DNA of 64,000 bases. Origin: Campylobacterales bacterium (GTDB taxonomy: Bacteria > Campylobacterota > Campylobacteria > Campylobacterales > Sulfurospirillaceae). Location of the stretch: positions 1 through 64,000 of the forward strand of contig JAFGFU010000027.1 of the NCBI GenBank assembly GCA_016930915.1, given 5' to 3'. Position 1 is the first letter of the stretch. Each line of letters opens with the position of its first letter. The notes below the pieces were generated by a model. It was given only the letters and a program-made list of their open reading frames with translations, was not told the origin of the DNA and did no database searches. Shown one piece after another: positions 51,553 to 61,271 of the stretch. Both the position numbers and the translations under genes were made by a program.

Positions 51553-52811
51553 GGTAAAATTACCCCACTTTTACCACTATTTGCACTGTGATAAATTACT
51601 GTTTGATATTTTTTTGCATAATAGCGAAGCAGTAAATGTTGTAGTGTTTGTTCAATGGAAGGACTAAACCACGCATTATTACTAATGGCAATCATTTGTT
51701 TTGGATTTCCCTCAAAGAGTTTATCTGTCGTTGCTTCAAAACAAATAGCACTTCTAAAAGGTATGCCATTAATAAGAAAATCGTGCGGTTCTTTGGCTTT
51801 TTGGTAATCTTTTGCTCCATCAAAAAAAAGTTTATTAATGATTTCTACCATAAAAGAAGGAAAAGGAACCTCTTCTCCAAAAGGCACTAAAATAATTTTG
51901 TGAGCAATATGCATCTCTTCATTCTGAAAGAAATAAGATGAGTTAAAAAATCCTTGTTTTTCTTCATAGGTTAATGCCCCTGTAACAATAGCTATTTTCT
52001 TTGAATAAGCCTTAAGTGCTTCAATGATCTTAGGCGCACGATTAAGGTAGAGTGGGAAAGCACTTTCTGGAAAAATAATGAGCTCTTTTTTCTCTTCAAT
52101 CGCCTTTTCAATCAATCTAAAATTAAGGGAAATCGCCTCTTTTTGGTAGGCTTCATCCCATCGTTGGGATTGAGGAATATTCATAAGAGGTAACGCAACA
52201 TTAATTGTTGGTGGTGTTATAGACATAGACGTTTGCCACGATATTGCAAGAAAAAAAGGAATGATTGCGATAAGTTTGTACCTTTTTGGAAATGCTTTTA
52301 GCAGTGTTAGCGCTCCCAATAAAGCGCCAAATGCGAGATGTGACGTTGAAAAATAAGTATCAAGAAGTGTGAGGTGAAGTTTGAGCCAATTAAAACCAAA
52401 AGGGTCTACAAAATTAACCCCAAAAAGTAAGGGTGCTTGTATATAAATGGAACGCCCAATTTTTGCGATACACCAAAAAAGTAGCGCATAAATGAGAGCA
52501 ACGCCTAAAATGATAAAGGGAATTAAAAAGGCTAGTTCATAATAAACAAAACTAAAACTAATCCAATAAAACCATAAAAGTCCTATAAAAAAGCCACTCC
52601 AAAACCATACCACACGATTTTCGCCTAAGAGTAGGTAAAAACCAATGATTGCAAAAAGAGAATTGAGTGCTAACACGGTGATGTCAAAATAATTAAAGTA
52701 GATAAAGGCACTTAAGCAAAAGGCTATAAGAAAGGCTTTTATTATATAAATGCGGGTAAAATAAATATCAAAAATTTTTTTTACAAAGGATTTCCATGCA
52801 AGGTTCTGCAA
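51549..52811 (-). CDS. lnt: Apolipoprotein N-acyltransferase
   Basis: About 420 residues. Six or so membrane helices at the N-terminus lead into a carbon-nitrogen hydrolase domain: IIFPESAFP with the catalytic Glu, then GALTYEE, IVLVPFGEEVPFP-like segment with the Lys/Glu neighbourhood, and RSAICFEATT with the nucleophilic cysteine. It N-acylates mature lipoproteins in the inner membrane. The start is uncertain: TTG 52811, GTG 52835 and TTG 52853 all overlap divergent yajC, and no ATG precedes the first helix. The product is shorter than the enteric Lnt (about 510). Confidence 0.88.
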   Translation of the reverse strand: MQNLAWKSFVKKIFDIYFTRIYIIKAFLIAFCLSAFIYFNYFDITVLALNSLFAIIGFYLLLGENRVVWFWSGFFIGLLWFYWISFSFVYYELAFLIPFIILGVALIYALLFWCIAKIGRSIYIQAPLLFGVNFVDPFGFNWLKLHLTLLDTYFSTSHLAFGALLGALTLLKAFPKRYKLIAIIPFFLAISWQTSMSITPPTINVALPLMNIPQSQRWDEAYQKEAISLNFRLIEKAIEEKKELIIFPESAFPLYLNRAPKIIEALKAYSKKIAIVTGALTYEEKQGFFNSSYFFQNEEMHIAHKIILVPFGEEVPFPSFMVEIINKLFFDGAKDYQKAKEPHDFLINGIPFRSAICFEATTDKLFEGNPKQMIAISNNAWFSPSIEQTLQHLLLRYYAKKYQTVIYHSANSGKSGVILP

Positions 52812-53071
52812 GTTTAATTTCGTCTTTACTTCCACTCGTTGTTCTTTTCGCAATTTTTTATTTTCTTGTGATTAGACCCCAACAAAAACAGGTTAAAAAA
52901 CACAAAGAGATGATTGATGCCCTTAAAAAAGGTGATAAAGTCATTACTAATGGTGGATTAATCTGTGAAGTTGTCAAACCTGAGGAGGATTCTATCAAAG
53001 TTAAGCTTAATGATGAAGGGATGGTTGTTAAGGTTTCACGCGATTATATTTCAAAGAAAATCGATGAGTAG
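52796..53071 (+). CDS. yajC: Preprotein translocase accessory subunit YajC
   Basis: 91 residues with one membrane helix (about 8-28), the FYFLVIRPQQKQVKKHKEM signature and GDKVITNGGLICEV near 45-58. It associates with SecDF-SecYEG. The ATG follows AAAGGATTTCC. secD begins inside its last codons, giving the usual yajC-secD-secF operon. Confidence 0.96.
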   Translation: MQGSASLISSLLPLVVLFAIFYFLVIRPQQKQVKKHKEMIDALKKGDKVITNGGLICEVVKPEEDSIKVKLNDEGMVVKVSRDYISKKIDE

Positions 53072-54644
53072 TGGTAAATTGAATTACCGTTTAGTTATCT
53101 TTTTTATCGCAATTATTTTTGGAGTAGGCATGTCAATGCCTACGTTTTTACAGAGCGAAAAAGGTGCTAAAGTCTCTTTAGGTCTTGACCTTCAAGGCGG
53201 TCTTCATATGCTTTTGGGTGTTAAAACCGAAGAAGCTATCCAATCAAAAATTAAATCTATTGCCTCTAGTATCAAATTTTTTGCCCAAAGAGGTGATATT
53301 ATTATTGATGACCTTCGCATTGCCGAAGAGAAAATCACCCTCACCCTTTTGGATAAAGATGAAGAGAAAAAACTTGATGCCATGCTTAAAGAAATTAGTG
53401 GTTTACATGTAAATAAAGAGGCTCTTGCTTATACGTTGACACTGGATGAAAAAGAGAAGGTTTTAATTAAAGAGTATGCGATTTCACAAGCGGTTGAGAC
53501 GATTCGTAACCGTTTGGACCAATTTGGTTTAGCAGAACCCAATGTGGCAAAACAAGGTGAAGATAAAATCTTAGTGGAGCTTCCTGGTATTAAAACGGCT
53601 GAGGATGAACAAAGAGCGCGTGAATTGATTGCAAAAGCGGCTCATTTACAACTCATGGCTGTGGATGAGAAAAAACAAGACCGTGCAAACAGTATGAGTC
53701 CAAATGAAGCAGCACAATACGGAGATGTTATTTTAAATGATGCAAAAAGTGATACGATTCGTTATATTTTAAAAGAAATCCCTGTTCTTGATGGCAGTAT
53801 GCTAAGCGATGCAAAAGTTGGCTTTAGCGATATGCAACAACCTGTGATTAATTTTACCCTTAACTCTGAGGGCGCCAAAATATTTGGTGACTTTACTGCG
53901 AATAATATAGGTAATCGTTTAGCCATTGTTTTGGATAATAAAGTTTATTCTGCGCCTAATATTCGTGAGCGTATTGGTGGGGGCAGTGGACAAATTAGTG
54001 GTGGCTTTAGCGTGAAAGAGGCACATGATGTTGCTATTGCTTTGCGTAGTGGTGCACTATTGGCGCCTGTCACTCTTTTGGAAAAACGAAGTGTAGGTCC
54101 TTCTTTGGGAGCAGATAGTATTCAAGCAAGTTTAATTGCACTTATTTCTGGTTTTTCATTGGTTGTTGTATTTATGATGTTTTATTATCGTTTGGCAGGT
54201 TTTATTGCAAATATTGCTTTAATTGTAAATCTTTTTTTGGTGCTTGCCGTCATGGCGATTTTTGGAGCAACGCTCACTCTTCCTGGTATGGCAGGTATTG
54301 TTTTAACCATTGGTATGGCAGTTGATGCCAATGTCATTATTAATGAGCGGATTCGAGAGTTGTTGAGAGAAGGTCTTGCGGTAAGACAAGCTGTCGAAAA
54401 AGGGTATGCGAATGCCATGAGTGCTATTGTTGATAGTAATTTAACCACCTTAATCACTTCGATTATTCTTTATGTGTACGGAACAGGTCCTGTTAAAGGA
54501 TTTGCTGTGAGCATGAGTATTGGTATTATGGTTTCAATGTTAACAGCCATTTTAGGAACACATGGCATTTATGAATTTTTGATGCCACGCATCGAGAAAA
54601 GTCGCAATGTAACCTTATGGTTTGGCATTAAAGGGAGTAAGTAA
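53064..54644 (+). CDS. secD: Protein translocase subunit SecD
   Basis: 526 residues from ATG 53064, overlapping yajC by 8 bp. The first helix (about 9-30) is followed by LGLDLQGGLHML (48-59), a large periplasmic domain with the DQFGLAEPN stretch near 152, and the C-terminal RND-like helices starting near 355 with GMAGIVLTIGMAVDANVIINERIRE (in parts). SecDF uses the proton gradient to pull substrates out of SecYEG. A palindrome copy encodes LHVN near residue 114. Confidence 0.97.
   Translation: MSSGKLNYRLVIFFIAIIFGVGMSMPTFLQSEKGAKVSLGLDLQGGLHMLLGVKTEEAIQSKIKSIASSIKFFAQRGDIIIDDLRIAEEKITLTLLDKDEEKKLDAMLKEISGLHVNKEALAYTLTLDEKEKVLIKEYAISQAVETIRNRLDQFGLAEPNVAKQGEDKILVELPGIKTAEDEQRARELIAKAAHLQLMAVDEKKQDRANSMSPNEAAQYGDVILNDAKSDTIRYILKEIPVLDGSMLSDAKVGFSDMQQPVINFTLNSEGAKIFGDFTANNIGNRLAIVLDNKVYSAPNIRERIGGGSGQISGGFSVKEAHDVAIALRSGALLAPVTLLEKRSVGPSLGADSIQASLIALISGFSLVVVFMMFYYRLAGFIANIALIVNLFLVLAVMAIFGATLTLPGMAGIVLTIGMAVDANVIINERIRELLREGLAVRQAVEKGYANAMSAIVDSNLTTLITSIILYVYGTGPVKGFAVSMSIGIMVSMLTAILGTHGIYEFLMPRIEKSRNVTLWFGIKGSK
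53402..53413. repeat. TTTACATGTAAA, in secD (LHVN)
   Basis: Perfect copy in the periplasmic domain. Confidence 0.95.
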
Positions 54645-55615
54645 TGGAATTTTTTGCAAAAGGTAAAATTTATGATTTTATGGGCAAAAGCGTTTTTTTG
54701 CTTACGATTTCGGCACTGTTGGTGATTGCTTCCTGGGGACTTCTTGCAATGAAAGGTCTTACCTATGGTATTGATTTTTCAGGTGGAACATTGGTTCAAG
54801 TTAAGTATGAACAGCATGCGCCTATTGCTCAAATTAGAGAACAAATTACACAAGATAAGCTCTTCGCTAACGCCTTAATTACTGAATTTGGTACGCCAGA
54901 AGAGGTGGTGATCCGTTTTGCTTCTACCACAGATAATGTAGGACAAGATGTGGGTGATCGTATTCGTGAACTTCTTCAAGGTACAGGCAAATTTGATATT
55001 CGTAAAGTTGATATTGTTGGACCTAAAGTAGGAAGTGAATTGCGTGAAAAAGGGATGATGGCTGCAGGTCTTGGAATTTTAGGTATTTTGCTTTATATTG
55101 CTTTTCGCTTTGAATGGCGTTTTTCCATTGCTGCTATTGTTGCATTAATTCACGATGTTTCTATAACGATGGGCGCTATTGTTCTTTTTGATATTGAAAT
55201 GAGTTTGGATGTTTTAGCTGCCATTCTTTCTTTGATGGGTTATTCCATTAATGACACGATTATTGTTTTTGATCGTATTCGAGAAGAGTTGACAAAAAGT
55301 AAAAAAGATAATTTATTGGAAATTATTAATTATTCTGTATCGAAAACAATTTCTCGAACAACGCTTACGTCATTCACAACCTTTTTAGTCGTTGCAACGC
55401 TCTTCTTCTTTGGTGGAGAGATTATTCATGGATTTAGTTTTACACTCTTAATTGGCATTATTGTAGGAACATACAGCTCTATTTTTATTGCGGCTACCTT
55501 ACTTAAATGGTTTGGTTTTGATGTAGAAGCGTATAAAACCAAAGAAGCACTCAAAGAAAAAAATAAAATAGAAAAAGCAAAAATGCGTGCAATGTATGAA
55601 AAGGGCACGGTTTAA
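54644..55615 (+). CDS. secF: Protein translocase subunit SecF
   Basis: 323 residues. Helix 1 (about 16-36), YGIDFSGGTLVQVKY near 43-57, and the RND-like half with ILSLMGYSINDTIIVFDRIRE near 197-217 are SecF signatures. It starts at the secD stop (TAATG). An extended charged C-terminus (KEKNKIEKAKMRAM) is predicted to be cytoplasmic. Confidence 0.97.
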   Translation: MEFFAKGKIYDFMGKSVFLLTISALLVIASWGLLAMKGLTYGIDFSGGTLVQVKYEQHAPIAQIREQITQDKLFANALITEFGTPEEVVIRFASTTDNVGQDVGDRIRELLQGTGKFDIRKVDIVGPKVGSELREKGMMAAGLGILGILLYIAFRFEWRFSIAAIVALIHDVSITMGAIVLFDIEMSLDVLAAILSLMGYSINDTIIVFDRIREELTKSKKDNLLEIINYSVSKTISRTTLTSFTTFLVVATLFFFGGEIIHGFSFTLLIGIIVGTYSSIFIAATLLKWFGFDVEAYKTKEALKEKNKIEKAKMRAMYEKGTV

Positions 55616-55630
55616 TTTGATGGAGAGAGA

Positions 55631-58078
55631 ATGCAGTATAATCCTTTAGAAATTGAGAAAAAATGGCAAAAAGCGTGGGATGAGACCCATGCATTTGAGC
55701 CTTCAAATGATTTTAGCAAAGCAAAAAAATATATTTTAAGTATGTTCCCGTATCCTAGTGGGCGGATTCATATGGGACACGTGCGTAACTATACCATTGG
55801 GGATGCTATCGCAAGACATCATCGTAAAAATGGTTTTAATGTGTTGCATCCCATTGGGTGGGATAGTTTTGGTATGCCTGCTGAAAATGCAGCGATTAAG
55901 CATGGGGTACATCCTAAAAAATGGACGTATGAAAATATTGACTATATGCGAAAAGAACTTGCCTCTTTGGGGCTCTCTTTTTCTAAAAAAAGAGAGTTTG
56001 CTGCTAGCGATGTGCTTTATACCAAACATGAACAACGTATTTTTATTGAGATGTTCAATAAAGGATTGGTGTATCAAAAAAGTGCAACCCTTAACTGGTG
56101 TAATACGTGTCAAACCGTTCTTGCCAATGAACAAGTCGAAGAGGGGTGTTGTTGGAGGTGTGATAATCCTGTTGAACAAAGACTTCTTCCAGGGTATTAC
56201 CTCAAAATTACGCAGTATGCACAAGAATTATTGGATGATTGTGAAAAGCTAAAATCTGGTTGGCCAAATCAAGTTTTAACCATGCAGGAGAATTGGATTG
56301 GACGCAGTGAAGGCTTAGAGTTTTCATTTAGCTTAAGTGCAGAATCCAAAGCAAAACTTGCTCATCAATTTGAGAGTTATAAGGTTTTTACCACACGTCC
56401 TGATACCATTTATGGAGTGAGTTATTCTGCTTTAGCGCCTGAACATGCGATTGTTAAGTATTTAATCGAGCATAAGCTTTTAAGTGAAGAAAAGATTGCG
56501 CAGATTAAAAAGATGCAAAGTGTGGGAGCAAGGGAGCGGGCACAAGCACCTAAAGAGGGTGTGAGCTTGGAAATCAATGTGATTCATCCTTTAACAGGTG
56601 AAAAAGTGCCTGTTTGGGTGGCAAACTTTGTTTTAATTGAATACGGTGGTGGTGCTGTTATGGCGGTTCCTGCTCATGATGAGAGAGATTTTGAATTTGC
56701 TACCAAATATAATTTACCGATTATTCAAAGTATTGAGAGTAGCACGCCTTTTGATGGTACGTGTGCAACGACTGAATACGGTAAACTTGTTAATTCTGCT
56801 AACTTTAGTGGTCTTGCATCTAAAGAGGCACAAAAAGCAATTATTGCTCATTTTGAAGCACAGAAAATGGGTACAAAAGTCATTAACTATAAATTACGAG
56901 ATTGGGGAATTAGTCGTCAGCGTTATTGGGGTGCACCTATTCCTATGATACATTGTCCTAAGTGTGGATTAGTACCTGAGAAGTTTGAAAATCTTCCTGT
57001 GGCATTGCCTGAAGATGTTGAAATTAAGGGGGAAGGAAATCCTTTAGATAAACATCCAACGTGGAAATATACAACGTGTCCATGTTGTGGCGAAGATGCC
57101 ATTCGTGAAACCGATACGATGGATACGTTTTTTCAATCCAGTTGGTATTTTTTACGGTATACCACAGATCCATCGTTATGGAATGACGTGCCGTTTGATA
57201 AAGCGAGTGCTAATTATTGGATGAATGTGGATCAATACATTGGTGGCATTGAACATGCAATTTTACACCTTTTGTATGCACGTTTTTTCACCAAAGTGCT
57301 TCGTGATTTAGGCTATGTTAATACCGATGAGCCTTTTGCGAATCTTTTAACACAAGGTATGGTCTTAAAAGATGGCTCAAAAATGAGTAAAAGTAAAGGC
57401 AATACGGTTGATCCTGATGCGATTATTAAAACCTATGGGGCGGATACGGCACGTTTGTTTATTTTATTTGCAGCACCTCCGCAAAAAGAGTTGGAGTGGA
57501 ATGACAGTGCGGTTGAAGGAGCGTTTCGCTTTTTAAAACGCTTTGCACAAAAAGCTGAAAATGCTTTTACATGTAAAGAAATTCCTAACATTAACCATGC
57601 AGCACTTTCTAAAGAGTCAAAATATGCTCGTAAAAAAGTGTATGAAGCTTTAAAAAAATCGAATGAGATTTTTGAGGGTGGATATACCTTTAACACATTG
57701 ATTGCGGCATGTATGGAAGCGCTAAATGCCCTAAGCGATCAAAACGATGCGACTGTGTGGAGTGAAGGCTATTTTGTACTTCTGAATATCCTAGAACCGA
57801 TTGTTCCTCATGTATGTTGGGAAATGAGTGAAACACTTTTTGGGTGTTCGAATTTTTCACCCATTGCAATCAAAGAAGAAGTTTTTGTAGAAGAGAGTAT
57901 GATACTTGCTGTAACGGTGAATGGTAAGAAACGCACAGAAATTGAGGTAGAAACGTCTATTTCAAAAGAAGAAGCACTTAGCCGTGGTAAAGAGAGTGCC
58001 GCAAAATGGTTAGAGGGCAGTGAACTTATTAAAGAAATTTATGTCCCTAATAAATTGATTAACTTGGTGGTAAAGTAA
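55631..58078 (+). CDS. leuS: Leucyl-tRNA synthetase
   Basis: 815 residues. HIGH motif as HMGH in [17 protein letters not shown] near 42-58, the CP1 editing domain with [10 protein letters not shown] near 255, zinc-binding cysteines CNTC/CWRC near 158-176 and CPKC/CPCC later, and KMSKS in [11 protein letters not shown] near 590. The editing domain removes mischarged isoleucine/norvaline. FTCK from a palindrome copy lies near 647. leuS-lptE adjacency is widespread. Confidence 0.99.
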   Translation: MQYNPLEIEKKWQKAWDETHAFEPSNDFSKAKKYILSMFPYPSGRIHMGHVRNYTIGDAIARHHRKNGFNVLHPIGWDSFGMPAENAAIKHGVHPKKWTYENIDYMRKELASLGLSFSKKREFAASDVLYTKHEQRIFIEMFNKGLVYQKSATLNWCNTCQTVLANEQVEEGCCWRCDNPVEQRLLPGYYLKITQYAQELLDDCEKLKSGWPNQVLTMQENWIGRSEGLEFSFSLSAESKAKLAHQFESYKVFTTRPDTIYGVSYSALAPEHAIVKYLIEHKLLSEEKIAQIKKMQSVGARERAQAPKEGVSLEINVIHPLTGEKVPVWVANFVLIEYGGGAVMAVPAHDERDFEFATKYNLPIIQSIESSTPFDGTCATTEYGKLVNSANFSGLASKEAQKAIIAHFEAQKMGTKVINYKLRDWGISRQRYWGAPIPMIHCPKCGLVPEKFENLPVALPEDVEIKGEGNPLDKHPTWKYTTCPCCGEDAIRETDTMDTFFQSSWYFLRYTTDPSLWNDVPFDKASANYWMNVDQYIGGIEHAILHLLYARFFTKVLRDLGYVNTDEPFANLLTQGMVLKDGSKMSKSKGNTVDPDAIIKTYGADTARLFILFAAPPQKELEWNDSAVEGAFRFLKRFAQKAENAFTCKEIPNINHAALSKESKYARKKVYEALKKSNEIFEGGYTFNTLIAACMEALNALSDQNDATVWSEGYFVLLNILEPIVPHVCWEMSETLFGCSNFSPIAIKEEVFVEESMILAVTVNGKKRTEIEVETSISKEEALSRGKESAAKWLEGSELIKEIYVPNKLINLVVK
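57566..57577. repeat. TTTACATGTAAA, in leuS (FTCK)
   Basis: Perfect copy in the anticodon-binding region. Confidence 0.95.
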
Positions 58079-58079
58079 G

Positions 58080-58598
58080 ATGAAACAACTATTTCTTGGA
58101 CTCTTGATAGCAGTGTTTATCAGCGGATGTGGGTATAAACCTTCGTCGTATTATGCTAAAAGGGCATTAGGAGATAAAATTTACGCAGATGTGAGTATCT
58201 CTAGGCAAGATCCAAGAAACAGTGTGTTGATTAAAGATGCTGTTAATGAAGCCGTGGTGAGCCGTTTTAGTGCAAAATTGGTAAGTAAAGAAGAAGCGGA
58301 CAGTATTTTACATGTAAAGATAGGTTCTATCTCCTTTTCACCGATTGTGTATGATATTTATGGGTATGTGATTGCTTATAAAACAACGGTTGTCTTAGCC
58401 ATTGAGTATGAAGATGTGAATAAAAAAGTTGAAAAGCTAAAGGTTTCTGGGGAGTATGACTTCTCTATTGAATCCAACAGTGTTATTTCTGATTCTAACC
58501 GCTTTGAAGCGATTCGTAAAGCTGCTGCAGATTCTTTAGATGAATTCGTCTCTAAAATTGCTATTAAAGGATTACGTAATGGCAACAACAATCAATGA
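58080..58598 (+). CDS. lptE: LptE-like LPS-assembly lipoprotein
   Basis: 172 residues. Lipobox FISGCGYKPSS (Cys near 17) ends the signal peptide. The remaining protein has alternating strands and a helix (ADSLDEFVSKIAIK) as in LptE, which plugs the LptD barrel in the outer membrane. Recognition rests mostly on the position after leuS, GCGYKPSS and size. A palindrome copy encodes LHVK near 77. The end overlaps the diguanylate cyclase gene. Confidence 0.85.
   Translation: MKQLFLGLLIAVFISGCGYKPSSYYAKRALGDKIYADVSISRQDPRNSVLIKDAVNEAVVSRFSAKLVSKEEADSILHVKIGSISFSPIVYDIYGYVIAYKTTVVLAIEYEDVNKKVEKLKVSGEYDFSIESNSVISDSNRFEAIRKAAADSLDEFVSKIAIKGLRNGNNNQ
58307..58318. repeat. TTTACATGTAAA, in lptE (LHVK)
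   Basis: Perfect copy, mid-gene. Confidence 0.95.
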
Positions 58599-60123
58599 GA
58601 TTATTAAAGAAGCCCTAGAGCGTGTCAAAGCTGAACATCTCAATTTAACACCTGATAATTATGCCGCTGTCTTTTGCAAAGTGGCTAAACAAAAAGGGGT
58701 GATTGTTGAGGATTGCCAAAAAGTTGATAAATATACGAAAAAATTAGAGGCAAGTGTCCTTGCAGATATGAAGCGCTTTTCTATCGCTTCACTGGATGAT
58801 TTGCTCTCATTTTTAGTGGCAAGGGTTAATCGTGTTAATGAAGGTGATGCCATTAAAATGATTAATGCTTTAAGTCTTTTAATCAAACGTGTTTTACAGG
58901 CTATTACCTTACTACATGATGCTAAAGCAAGCAGTCTCGCTCATGCCTCCTTGGAGCGTATTGATTTTCATCAAAACCTTCAATCTATTGAGCTTGTCAA
59001 AGAAAAATGGTTTGATTTTATTTCAAACTATAATGACAATTATCTTAAAAAATTAGATATGTATGGACATGTGAGCAAGGATGACCTTGAAAGCATGGTT
59101 AAAGATATTATTAAAATTTTAGAAAAAGATAATAGCAGTGAACTTTATCGGGCATTAGTTCCTTTGATTATTGCTTCCCTTGCTCCGTCTATTGCTTCGG
59201 GCATGAATGATGAATTAGCCAGTATCAGTTCAGAACTTCGCCAATCTCCTGATGCGCTTGGAACACCTGCACTTCAAAAAGAGATTCGTGAGTTGATTGG
59301 AAAGAGAATTGAACTTGATAAGGCGGAAGTTCAAAAAAAAGTTTCTACGCTTGATAAAATTTTAGATGAAATTAATAAAAAAATTGTCGAACTGATTCAA
59401 AGTAGCAGTTATAGTCATGAGCAAGTTAAAGGTATTAAAGAGGATTTACAACGCATTGATTTTTCTCAGGATAGCTTTGAAACGGTACATACAAAACTTT
59501 TACGTATTGCTTCTTCTTTAGAAAATGAGACGAAAACGTTAAATGAAAAGATGATTAGTAATCAAGAAACGATTACAAAATTGCAAAATCGTGTCAATAA
59601 ATTAGAATCCGCACTAGTAGCTGCAAAACAAGAAGTAAAAGTAGACTTTTTAACGCATGTGGCAACAAAACGTGCTTTAAGTACGGAACTTGGGCGTGTT
59701 GATGATGCTTTTATGCGATACAAAATTGATTATACCCTCTGTTTTATCGATATTGATCATTTTAAAATGGTGAATGATACCTATGGGCATGAAGCAGGTG
59801 ATGTCATCCTTTCAACGGTTGGAAAAATTTTACGTAAATATGTTCGTCAGGTTGATTTTGTAGGACGTTATGGTGGTGAGGAATTTTTGGTGATATTGCC
59901 AAGTACAGATCTTGCACATGCGATTCATTTTGCCGATAAAATTCGATCCATTGTTGAGCAGTTTAAATTTCTGTATAAAAATGAACGCATCAACGTGACG
60001 GTGAGTTGTGGTGTTTCTCAGCGCTCTTTATGCAAGAGTAAAGAAGATACCCTAAGTACAGCAGATGCTCTTTTATATAAAGCAAAAGAGACTGGACGAA
60101 ATAAAGTGATGCCTGTACTTTGA
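58579..60123 (+). CDS. GGDEF diguanylate cyclase with helical sensory N-terminus
   Basis: 514 residues from ATG 58579, overlapping lptE by 20 bp. The first 330 residues form an unfamiliar all-helical region ending in a coiled coil (about 320-355). The C-terminal GGDEF domain is intact, with GGEEF at 432-436 and the inhibitory I-site RQVD at 423-426. It should make c-di-GMP and be product-inhibited. No membrane helix is seen, so it is cytoplasmic. Its position between lptE and folC, within the envelope/shape cluster, is unusual and suggests linkage to surface or shape control. Confidence 0.9.
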   Translation: MATTINEIIKEALERVKAEHLNLTPDNYAAVFCKVAKQKGVIVEDCQKVDKYTKKLEASVLADMKRFSIASLDDLLSFLVARVNRVNEGDAIKMINALSLLIKRVLQAITLLHDAKASSLAHASLERIDFHQNLQSIELVKEKWFDFISNYNDNYLKKLDMYGHVSKDDLESMVKDIIKILEKDNSSELYRALVPLIIASLAPSIASGMNDELASISSELRQSPDALGTPALQKEIRELIGKRIELDKAEVQKKVSTLDKILDEINKKIVELIQSSSYSHEQVKGIKEDLQRIDFSQDSFETVHTKLLRIASSLENETKTLNEKMISNQETITKLQNRVNKLESALVAAKQEVKVDFLTHVATKRALSTELGRVDDAFMRYKIDYTLCFIDIDHFKMVNDTYGHEAGDVILSTVGKILRKYVRQVDFVGRYGGEEFLVILPSTDLAHAIHFADKIRSIVEQFKFLYKNERINVTVSCGVSQRSLCKSKEDTLSTADALLYKAKETGRNKVMPVL

Positions 60124-61271
60124 TGATTTTAGAGCATTTCTTAGAACAAAAACCACTCTATTATGATGTGATTGATTATGAACGTATGCCCAAAGCGTAT
60201 GAAAAAATACGTCAGCATTTTAAAATCCCTAAAATTATTCATATTGTTGGTACGAATGGGAAAGGGACTACAGGACGTTTTTTAGCGCAGATGCTACATG
60301 CTAATGGTTTACATGTAGGACATTATACTTCTCCTCATATTTTGAAATTTAATGAACGTATTTGGTTAGATGGTGCGGATGTGGATGATACAATTCTTGA
60401 AAAAGCCCATCAAACATTATTGTCGTGGTTAGATGCTGATGTTGCTGATTCTCTTTCGTATTTTGAATATACAACACTTCTTTCTATGATCATCTTCTCT
60501 AAACATTGTGAATATGTGGTTTTAGAAGCAGGGCTGGGGGGAGAATATGATGCGACAAATATTTTTCCTAAAATTCTCTCTATTGTAACACCTATTGGCA
60601 TTGATCATCAAGCCTTTTTAGGTGAGAGTATTGAAGCGATTGCTCAAACAAAGATAAACAGTATTCGTACAGACGTGGTTTTAGCCAAACAAGATGCCAA
60701 AGAAGTTTACCCTATTGCTCAAACACGTGCGAAGCAATATGGCGCTCATATGTACAGGGTTGAAGCATGTTTTGATGAAAAAACAAAAAATGAATTAAGT
60801 AACACTCTTTCTTCCCTGCAATTACCTCCATTTTTAGAAGAAAATTTTAAAACAGCACTTTGTGCATTAAGAGTACTGGGATATGATATAGCTCAGAAAA
60901 GATTGGATTTTAATGTTCTAAATGGGCGTTGCCAGAAAATTTTGCCTAATGTGACGATTGATGTAGGGCATAATGCTATGGCGGCGGAAGCTTTGGCTAA
61001 AACTTTTTTTGGAAAACGTATTTTTTTAATTTACAACAGTTATAAAGATAAAGATTTTACAGCTATTTTGAAAATTTTACAGCCGATTATTCACACACTT
61101 TTAGTGATTGAGATTCAGAGTCCTCGTGCGGCATCGCAAAACGATATTTATGCGGTGGCATTAGCATTAGGAATTAACACTGAGCCTTTTTGTGGGATTG
61201 ATGAGGATAAAGAGTATTTAGTCTTTGGCTCTTTTTCTGTGGTTGAAGCTTTTTTAAAAGGGGTCAAATGA
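60123..61271 (+). CDS. folC: Folylpolyglutamate/dihydrofolate synthase
   Basis: 382 residues from ATG 60123. Mur-ligase-type P-loop HIVGTNGKGTTGRF near 40-53, TSPHILKFNERI near 70, and EAGLGGEYDATN near 135. It adds glutamate to folates, and possibly makes dihydrofolate from dihydropteroate. The start overlaps the cyclase stop by one base. pabB and pabC, also folate genes, lie 22 kb upstream in this window. Confidence 0.95.
   Translation: MILEHFLEQKPLYYDVIDYERMPKAYEKIRQHFKIPKIIHIVGTNGKGTTGRFLAQMLHANGLHVGHYTSPHILKFNERIWLDGADVDDTILEKAHQTLLSWLDADVADSLSYFEYTTLLSMIIFSKHCEYVVLEAGLGGEYDATNIFPKILSIVTPIGIDHQAFLGESIEAIAQTKINSIRTDVVLAKQDAKEVYPIAQTRAKQYGAHMYRVEACFDEKTKNELSNTLSSLQLPPFLEENFKTALCALRVLGYDIAQKRLDFNVLNGRCQKILPNVTIDVGHNAMAAEALAKTFFGKRIFLIYNSYKDKDFTAILKILQPIIHTLLVIEIQSPRAASQNDIYAVALALGINTEPFCGIDEDKEYLVFGSFSVVEAFLKGVK

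Noticed and set aside
55736-56224. 162-residue open frames on both strands within leuS
   Set aside because: They mirror the HMGH-containing leuS coding sequence and have no independent support.
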